Positions 32,392 to 37,329 of a stretch of 37,329 nucleotides of DNA are shown here, in pieces. Origin of the DNA: Polyangiaceae bacterium (GTDB lineage: Bacteria; Myxococcota_A; Polyangia; Polyangiales; Polyangiaceae). Made by a program: the position numbers and the translations under genes. The stretch is taken from the NCBI GenBank assembly GCA_023150915.1, contig JAKLKA010000066.1:1-37329 (forward strand). Reading direction: 5' to 3'. Position 1 is the stretch's first letter. Each line of letters starts with the position of its first letter. The notes beneath the pieces are model-generated. The model was not told where the DNA came from. It worked only from the letters and a program-made list of their open reading frames with translations, and did no database searches.

Positions 32392-33694
32392 CTTTGCCTC
32401 CCAGGTGACGATGAATGGCCTGCGCCGCAGCCTTGCCTTCGGCGGCGGCGTTCACGACTTCTTTGCCGCCGTTCCGGCAGTCGCCCCCGGCGAACCAACC
32501 CTTGCGCCCGGTGGCGCCCGCGGCGTCGGTGACGACGGACCCGTTCTGCACGCCGATGCCCGAGAGGCCCGAGAGCATCTGCCCCAAGGTGGACTGCCCG
32601 ATGGCGATCAGCACCAACTGGGCGTCGAGCGTGAATTCGCTGCCGGCGATGGGCTTCTTCTGCGCGTCGGTGCGCACCAAGCGCACCCGCTCGACCCGAG
32701 CGTTGCCCTCGAATCCGATCGGCACGGCGTGGAAGGCCCCGGCGACGCCCACCTCGCGCGCCGCCAGCCATTCGTGACGGTAGCCGGGCATTTGCGCTTC
32801 GGCGCCGCGATACGCCAGCGTGACGCTGGGGACGCCCAGGCCCGCCAGCTCGCGCACACCGTCGATGGCGGTGTTGCCGCCCCCGACCACCAGCGCGCTC
32901 TTCACGCCGCTCAGCTCCAGCTTGCCCAGCTTCAGTCGCTCGATCAGCTCCACGGCGCCGTGCACGCCCGGCAGGTCTTCACCCGGAACGCCCAAGCGGG
33001 TGTCGGGGCCCAGGCCCACGCCGACGAACACCGCGTCGTGCTTCTTCTCCAGCTCGGCGAGCGTGAGGTCTTTGCCGACTTCCACGCCGGTCTCGAGCTG
33101 GACGCCGCCGATGCCCAGCACCCACTGTGCTTCTTGGACAGAACGGTCGGCGCGCATCTTGTAGGGCGCGATGCCGGTGGTGTTGAGGCCGCCGATCACG
33201 GGCCGCTTCTCGTAGACCGTGCAGGCGTGGCCCAGACGCCTGAGCTCGTGCGCCGCGGCCAGCGAGGCGGGGCCGGCGCCAATCAAGCCCACGCTCTTGC
33301 CGGTGGGGGCGCCCGCTTCGAAGAAGCGCCAGCCCTGCTCGTAGGCGCGGTCGGTCGCGTGGCGCTGAAGCTTGCCGATCTGGATCGGAGGCACGCCCAT
33401 CTGGTTGTAGACGCAGTCGCCGACGCACAAGACCTCGACCGGGCACACCCGGGCGCAGCTCATGCCCAGGATGTTCGCCTCGAAGATGGTCCGGGCCGAA
33501 CCCTTGAGGTTGCCGGTGGCGATCTTGCGAATGAACTCCGGCACGTCGATGTGGGTCGGGCATGCCTGGGTGCACGGTGCGTCCGAGCAGTACAGACAGC
33601 GGTTGGCCTCGATCAGCGCCTGCTTGGCGTCGTACTCGTGCTTGTAGTCCTCGAAGACGCTCTCGCTCCGATCGGTCGGTATCGGTTTCGACAT
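32384..33694 (-). CDS. preT: Dihydropyrimidine dehydrogenase subunit PreT
   Basis: Start at 33694 (MSKPIP) is preferred to the ATG one codon upstream, because GGAGG lies four bases away. The 436-residue protein has an N-terminal FeS region (C33, C36, C41, C45 and a second Cys group with MSCARVCPVEVLCVGDC), then FAD binding (LIGAGPASLAAAHEL), NAD(P)H binding (VVGGGNTAIDGVREL) and a closing GGDCRNGGKEVVNAAAEG segment. It passes electrons from NAD(P)H to PreA. The shape is that of glutamate-synthase small-subunit-like reductases, but the pairing with PreA settles the function. It diverges from the YchJ-type gene at 33903. Confidence 0.9.
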   Translation of the reverse strand: MSKPIPTDRSESVFEDYKHEYDAKQALIEANRCLYCSDAPCTQACPTHIDVPEFIRKIATGNLKGSARTIFEANILGMSCARVCPVEVLCVGDCVYNQMGVPPIQIGKLQRHATDRAYEQGWRFFEAGAPTGKSVGLIGAGPASLAAAHELRRLGHACTVYEKRPVIGGLNTTGIAPYKMRADRSVQEAQWVLGIGGVQLETGVEVGKDLTLAELEKKHDAVFVGVGLGPDTRLGVPGEDLPGVHGAVELIERLKLGKLELSGVKSALVVGGGNTAIDGVRELAGLGVPSVTLAYRGAEAQMPGYRHEWLAAREVGVAGAFHAVPIGFEGNARVERVRLVRTDAQKKPIAGSEFTLDAQLVLIAIGQSTLGQMLSGLSGIGVQNGSVVTDAAGATGRKGWFAGGDCRNGGKEVVNAAAEGKAAAQAIHRHLGGKDA

Positions 33695-33902
33695 CATCCC
33701 TCCGGCGCCGAAAGGGGCATAATAGATCACGGGGCGCTGGCCAAAGCCAAGGTTTCGCTTTCGCCGCCGGCCGGCCCCTTGGCGCGTCTGACCACGCGGC
33801 AGGGCGGGGCCCGCTCTGCCGGCTCACGCCGCGCTTGTCGGTGAGACCATTCGGTGGCATTCACGCCGCCCCAGCCAGCCTCTGGTGAGAAGGAGACACC
33901 CC

Positions 33903-34394
33903 GTGCCCTGCGTCTGCGGAATTGGCGAGTCCACCGAGTCCCACTGCCTGCCGATCATCAAAGGCGAGAAAGCCGCTGCCACCGCCGAGGCGTTGATGCG
34001 CGCGCGCTACGCCGCGTACGCGCTCGGCGAGGTCGACTTCATCCTGAAGTCGCACACGCCCGAGGCCGGCAAAGACGTCGACCGCGCGCAGACCGAAGCC
34101 TGGAGCAAGAGCAGCAAGTGGCTGGGGCTCGAGATCCTGGGCACCGACGCGGGCGGCGAGAACGACGATCGGGGCACCGTGGAGTTCGTGGCGCGCTACA
34201 AGGTCAAGAACGTGAGCCTGGAGCACCGCGAGCGCGCGAAGTTCGAGAAGCACGACGGCAAGTGGTTGTTCGCCGACGCCGAGGCGCTGGCCGGGCCGAC
34301 CGTCAAGAACGAAGGGCCTCGGGTCGGCCGCAACGACCCGTGCCACTGCGGCAGCGGCAAGAAATTCAAGAAGTGCCACGGCAAGGCGGCGTGA
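33903..34394 (+). CDS. YchJ-family protein with C-terminal SEC-C motif
   Basis: A 163-residue protein from GTG 33903, with AGGAG at 33891-33895. Its N-terminus ([19 protein letters not shown], Cys at 3, 5 and 15) and [17 protein letters not shown] follow YchJ/UPF0225, whose middle domain is NTF2-like. The end, [21 protein letters not shown], is a SEC-C zinc motif, as at the tail of SecA. YchJ normally has such a Cys motif at both ends. Function unknown in the family. It overlaps the phosphatase gene by 4 bp (GTGA). Confidence 0.85.
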   Translation: MPCVCGIGESTESHCLPIIKGEKAAATAEALMRARYAAYALGEVDFILKSHTPEAGKDVDRAQTEAWSKSSKWLGLEILGTDAGGENDDRGTVEFVARYKVKNVSLEHRERAKFEKHDGKWLFADAEALAGPTVKNEGPRVGRNDPCHCGSGKKFKKCHGKAA

Positions 34395-35167
34395 CGCCAG
34401 AGGCCCTGGGGCAGATCGCGCTCGCTGTGGCCCGCGAGGCCGGCGCGCTGGCGCTGGGCGGCTTCCGACGCCAGATGGCGATCCGCGAGAAGGGCACGCG
34501 CGATCTGATCACCGAGTTCGATCTGGCGTCCGAGCGACTGATCCGCTCGCGCCTGACCGAGCTCACGCCGCAGATCGCGGTGGTCGGAGAAGAAGAGGGC
34601 GGGGAGCGCGACGCCGAGCGGGTCTGGTACTGCGACCCCATCGACGGCACCACGAACTATGCCCACGGCCATCCGATCTGGTGTGTGAGCATCGGCGTGG
34701 CAGAGGGGGATCTGCCGATTGCCGGCGCCGTGGTCGCCCCGGCGCTGGGGCTAGAGTGGAGCGGGCATGTCGGCGGCCCCGCGCTCCGCAACGGCGAGCC
34801 TTGCCGGGTCAGCACCACCACGACGCTGGAGCAGGCGCTGCTCGCGACGGGTTTTCCGCGCGAGCGCGAGCGCGAGCCGGACAACAACTTCGCCACGTTC
34901 GTGGGCGTGAAGAAGCGCTGCCAGGCGGTTCGGCGCTGCGGCGCCGCGGCCATGGACCTGTGCTTCGTCGCCGACGGAACCTACGACGGATACTGGGAAC
35001 GCCGGCTCGCCCCATGGGATCTCGCCGGCGGCGCGGCGATCGTGCTCGCCGCAGGTGGGCAGCTGTCTCACCTGAATGGCGGTCCGCTACGACTGGCAGA
35101 GGGACACGTGATCGCGACAAATGGCGCGATCCACCCGGCGCTGGCCGAGCTCGTGCGCGCCCCGTGA
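34391..35167 (+). CDS. Inositol-monophosphatase-family enzyme
   Basis: A 258-residue protein from GTG 34391, coupled to the gene before it. The metal-binding signatures of the family are present: GEE at 66-68, DPIDGT at 82-87 and WDLAGG with D210. It is Mg-dependent and removes phosphate from inositol 1-phosphate or related sugar phosphates; histidinol-phosphatase activity is also known in the family. Length is typical. No sign of decay. Confidence 0.9.
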   Translation: MTPEALGQIALAVAREAGALALGGFRRQMAIREKGTRDLITEFDLASERLIRSRLTELTPQIAVVGEEEGGERDAERVWYCDPIDGTTNYAHGHPIWCVSIGVAEGDLPIAGAVVAPALGLEWSGHVGGPALRNGEPCRVSTTTTLEQALLATGFPREREREPDNNFATFVGVKKRCQAVRRCGAAAMDLCFVADGTYDGYWERRLAPWDLAGGAAIVLAAGGQLSHLNGGPLRLAEGHVIATNGAIHPALAELVRAP

Positions 35168-35231
35168 GCGCAACTGCGCTCCCTTCATCTGGCCCCAGCG
35201 GCGAACCTCTGCGATCCTCTCGTCCGGACAG

Positions 35232-37329
35232 ATGCCGGGAGGTAGCTCGAACGACGGGTCCGGCGACGACCCCTTGGAGTCGTCCAAGCCGACGCGGAAT
35301 CCGCTCCCCCTCTCGGAGCACTATCGCCCCACGGTCCGGGCACCGAACATCCCCCTGCCGCCGGCGGCACATCAGCCCAGGCCCGTGCCGCGGCCCGAGC
35401 TCGAGTCGGTATCGGGGGACGACCCCACCGCCGTGTTCCCCAAGCCCGCGCGCTTGCCGGACGACGGCCGCGCGCGGGTCAGGCCCCGCGACCCCGGGCC
35501 GCCCCCGCCCCCGTTCGACGACGGGCCGCCGCCGATCCGGCGCGACGACTCGCGTGCGTTTCGCGCGAGCCAGCTGCCGGGGCGAGAAGACTCACGCGCG
35601 TTCCGCTTGAGCCAGCTGCCGGCGCGCGACGAGTCCCGCGCCTTCCGCCTGCGCGAGCTGGCGCGTCGCCGGCCGGCGGGGCGCCCCGGTGAGCCCAGCG
35701 TGCTGATCGTGGGCGCGCCCGAGACGCTGAGCGCTGCCCTGGAGCCGGCGCTCGCGCGGCATCGCGTGCAGGTGGTCCGCGCGGCGGTCCAAGAGGTGGC
35801 CGACGCGGTGATCGCCCTGGCGCCGGACCTGGTGGTGCTCGCCGGCGATGCCGCCCGCGACTCGGGGCACCACATCTTGCGCGCGCTGGCGCTCTCGCCA
35901 CAGAGCAGCGTGGTCCCGGTCGCGATCCTGGATGACAACACCGAGCTCGAGGGCCGCCTTCGCGCCTTCCGCCACGGGGCAGCGGCGGTCATCCCGCGCT
36001 CGGCCAGCATGGACGAGATGGCGGATCGCATCGCCACCTTGGCGCGCGAGATCCCCGAGCGCGAATCAGAGACGCTGGGGGACGTGGGCGAGGCCACGCT
36101 GCAAGAGCTGGTCGGGGCCCTGGAGCACGAGCTCAGGACCGGGATCTTGAGCGTGCGCGCACAAGGCAGCACCGAGGGCCAGGCGATTCGCATCGTCCTT
36201 GGCGGCGGCCGGGCGCTCACCGAAACCATCGACGACTTCGTGTCGCGCGTGCGCGAGCACGTGGTGACCGCCGAGCCGCTGACCTACGAGTTCGACGAGC
36301 GGGCCGCGGGGACGGTGCAGCTGCTCGGTGGGCTGGACGACGAGCAACCCGAAGCCCACGTGGACGTGAAGGGCCTGCGCGTGGTGCTGGCCGACAACGA
36401 CGCCGCCCGCGCGGACGCCATCGCCCAAGAGCTGCGCGAGCGGGGGGTCGACGTCGTCGTCACCGATCTGGATCCCAGCGAAGTGCGCTTCCACCGCATC
36501 CGCACCATGGACCCGGCGGTGCTGCTGATCGGCGAGCACGAGGCCCAGGGCGAGGGCTACGAGCTGATGCGGCGCATGCGGCGCGATACGCGCCTGCGCT
36601 GGGCGTCGCTCTTGGTGGTGCGCTGGAACGAGGTCTGGTCGGAAGAGCGCGCCGTGCCGGCCATCGAGCGCATCTTGGGCACGCTCTCGGCCCTGGCCGA
36701 GCCCGAGCGCGCGCTGGCCGAGCGCGCCGACTCGCGCGCCGCGTTCGACACCCGCCTGGAGATCACCGGGCCCGCCCGGATGATCCGCGGGCTCACCTCG
36801 GCCACCAAGGCGGTTCGCGTCACCATCCAGAACCCGCGCTTGCGGGTGCGGATCGACGTCTCCGAGGGGCTGGTCGTGGGCGCGTCGGGCGAGGTGCTGG
36901 CGCCCGAGCCCCGGGAGCTGTCGGGGCCGGTGGCGCTGGCGGCGCTGATGGTGGTCTCGAGCGGGCGCGTTCACGTCGAGCCCACCGAGCAACCCCAGAC
37001 CACCAACTTGATGACCACGCCGGACGTCGCGCTCAACATGGCCGACGCCGAGCCGCCGCCCATCCCGCCCAGCATGCCCATGCCCGCGGTGAGCGAGTCG
37101 CGCGCGCGGCGCACGTCCGAGCGGCCGCGGAGCACGACGGGGGCTCGCAAGCGCAAGTCGGCCAGCCCGCTCGGCACGCTGCTGTATGCGCTCGGAGGCC
37201 TCTTGGGGGTGCTCGCGGTCGGAACGGTGGTGGTGCTCGCCGTCGGGAAGTCCACCGGCAAGAAGCCCGCACCCCTCGCGCCACCCACCGCCGCCGCCCC
37301 CCCAGCCGGAACGGCCACGGCCACCGCCA
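35232..37329 (+). CDS. Double pseudo-receiver / PATAN-like membrane signalling protein, 3'-truncated by the window edge
   Basis: The frame opens at ATG 35232 and stays open to the last base, so 699 residues are visible and the end is missing. Order: a Pro-rich disordered part with three 14-residue repeats (104-145); a receiver-like domain (about 155-275); a PATAN/DUF4388-like domain (about 285-370, ATLQELVGALEHELRTGILSV); a second receiver-like domain (about 382-485); a second PATAN-like domain (about 515-585); a basic linker; and one transmembrane helix near residues 645-670. In both receivers the phosphoacceptor Asp is absent: VVLAGDAA and VLLIGEHEA stand where LLDxxxP is usual. It probably acts as a protein-binding scaffold. 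Weak ribosome site. Confidence 0.7.
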   Translation, partial: MPGGSSNDGSGDDPLESSKPTRNPLPLSEHYRPTVRAPNIPLPPAAHQPRPVPRPELESVSGDDPTAVFPKPARLPDDGRARVRPRDPGPPPPPFDDGPPPIRRDDSRAFRASQLPGREDSRAFRLSQLPARDESRAFRLRELARRRPAGRPGEPSVLIVGAPETLSAALEPALARHRVQVVRAAVQEVADAVIALAPDLVVLAGDAARDSGHHILRALALSPQSSVVPVAILDDNTELEGRLRAFRHGAAAVIPRSASMDEMADRIATLAREIPERESETLGDVGEATLQELVGALEHELRTGILSVRAQGSTEGQAIRIVLGGGRALTETIDDFVSRVREHVVTAEPLTYEFDERAAGTVQLLGGLDDEQPEAHVDVKGLRVVLADNDAARADAIAQELRERGVDVVVTDLDPSEVRFHRIRTMDPAVLLIGEHEAQGEGYELMRRMRRDTRLRWASLLVVRWNEVWSEERAVPAIERILGTLSALAEPERALAERADSRAAFDTRLEITGPARMIRGLTSATKAVRVTIQNPRLRVRIDVSEGLVVGASGEVLAPEPRELSGPVALAALMVVSSGRVHVEPTEQPQTTNLMTTPDVALNMADAEPPPIPPSMPMPAVSESRARRTSERPRSTTGARKRKSASPLGTLLYALGGLLGVLAVGTVVVLAVGKSTGKKPAPLAPPTAAAPPAGTATATA
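35541..35666 (+). repeat. Three tandem 42-bp repeats coding DSRAFRxSQLP units
   Basis: Codes for three consecutive 14-residue units starting RDDSRAFRASQLPG, REDSRAFRLSQLPA and RDESRAFRLRELAR. The amphipathic motif DSRAFRxxxL is kept although codons vary, so it is selected at protein level, perhaps as a short binding peptide displayed three times. Confidence 0.75.

Noticed and set aside
31045-33844. Two long plus-strand frames across preA/preT
   Set aside because: PreA and PreT on the minus strand are beyond doubt; these are their shadows.

Overview
The window looks like chromosome from a high-GC member of the Myxococcota, most likely Polyangia. I base this on GC-rich codon third positions throughout, many secreted lipoproteins with Gly/Ser/Thr-rich linkers just after the lipobox, a Ser/Thr protein kinase with a membrane anchor, Sel1-repeat and vWC-like secreted proteins, and receiver/PATAN-like signalling proteins. 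No rRNA, tRNA, CRISPR array or complete insertion sequence was seen.

Layout. 3-1940 is the 3' part of a secreted glycosidase-like protein. 1988-2914 holds two genes that have both lost their 5' ends and meet head to head near 2217. 2980-10357 is mostly lipoproteins and secreted proteins. It also holds a Tat-signal protein coupled to a cluster-less radical-SAM-like protein, a coupled pair (condensation/acyltransferase-type enzyme plus anchored protein), and a truncated MNT nucleotidyltransferase. 10428-11735 encodes a membrane protein and a helix-turn-helix-like protein of unknown family.

11736-15277 is a 3.5 kb islet bounded by an exact 25-bp direct repeat. The left copy is the last 25 bp of the gene at 11007-11735; the right copy is at 15278-15302. 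Inside are a probable IS91-type transposase remnant, two identical-arm palindromes, small ORFs, a two-gene unit that could be an effector and its membrane partner, an orphan antitoxin-like ORF, and a complete VapBC toxin-antitoxin pair with a palindromic operator. No integrase is visible.

15349-18797 reads as one plus-strand run with 4-bp overlaps between the first four genes: two tandem HxsD-like small proteins, a Cys-motif/SAM methyltransferase fusion, a YihY/BrkB membrane protein, and a diacylglycerol-kinase-type lipid kinase. HxsD normally belongs to radical SAM-based His-Xaa-Ser systems, so its pairing here with a methyltransferase, and no HxsA/B/C next to it, is the best candidate for an undescribed system.

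18817-20567 (minus) is an outer-membrane-type protein and a PAP2 phosphatase. 20612-21841 is a POT/MFS-type transporter. 21867-22970 (minus) is a Cys-repeat lipoprotein. 23114-24700 is a radical SAM enzyme with extra Cys clusters, followed closely by a lectin/lyase-like lipoprotein and a large Sel1-repeat lipoprotein. 28627-30421 is a DUF423 membrane protein and a Ser/Thr kinase. 30440-33694 (minus) is a small lipoprotein and the PreA/PreT dihydropyrimidine dehydrogenase pair. 33903-35167 is a YchJ/SEC-C protein coupled to an inositol-monophosphatase-family enzyme. 35232 to the right edge is a long open frame that runs off the window: two degenerate receiver domains, two PATAN-like domains and a late transmembrane helix.

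All family assignments are from reading motifs by eye; no database search was possible.
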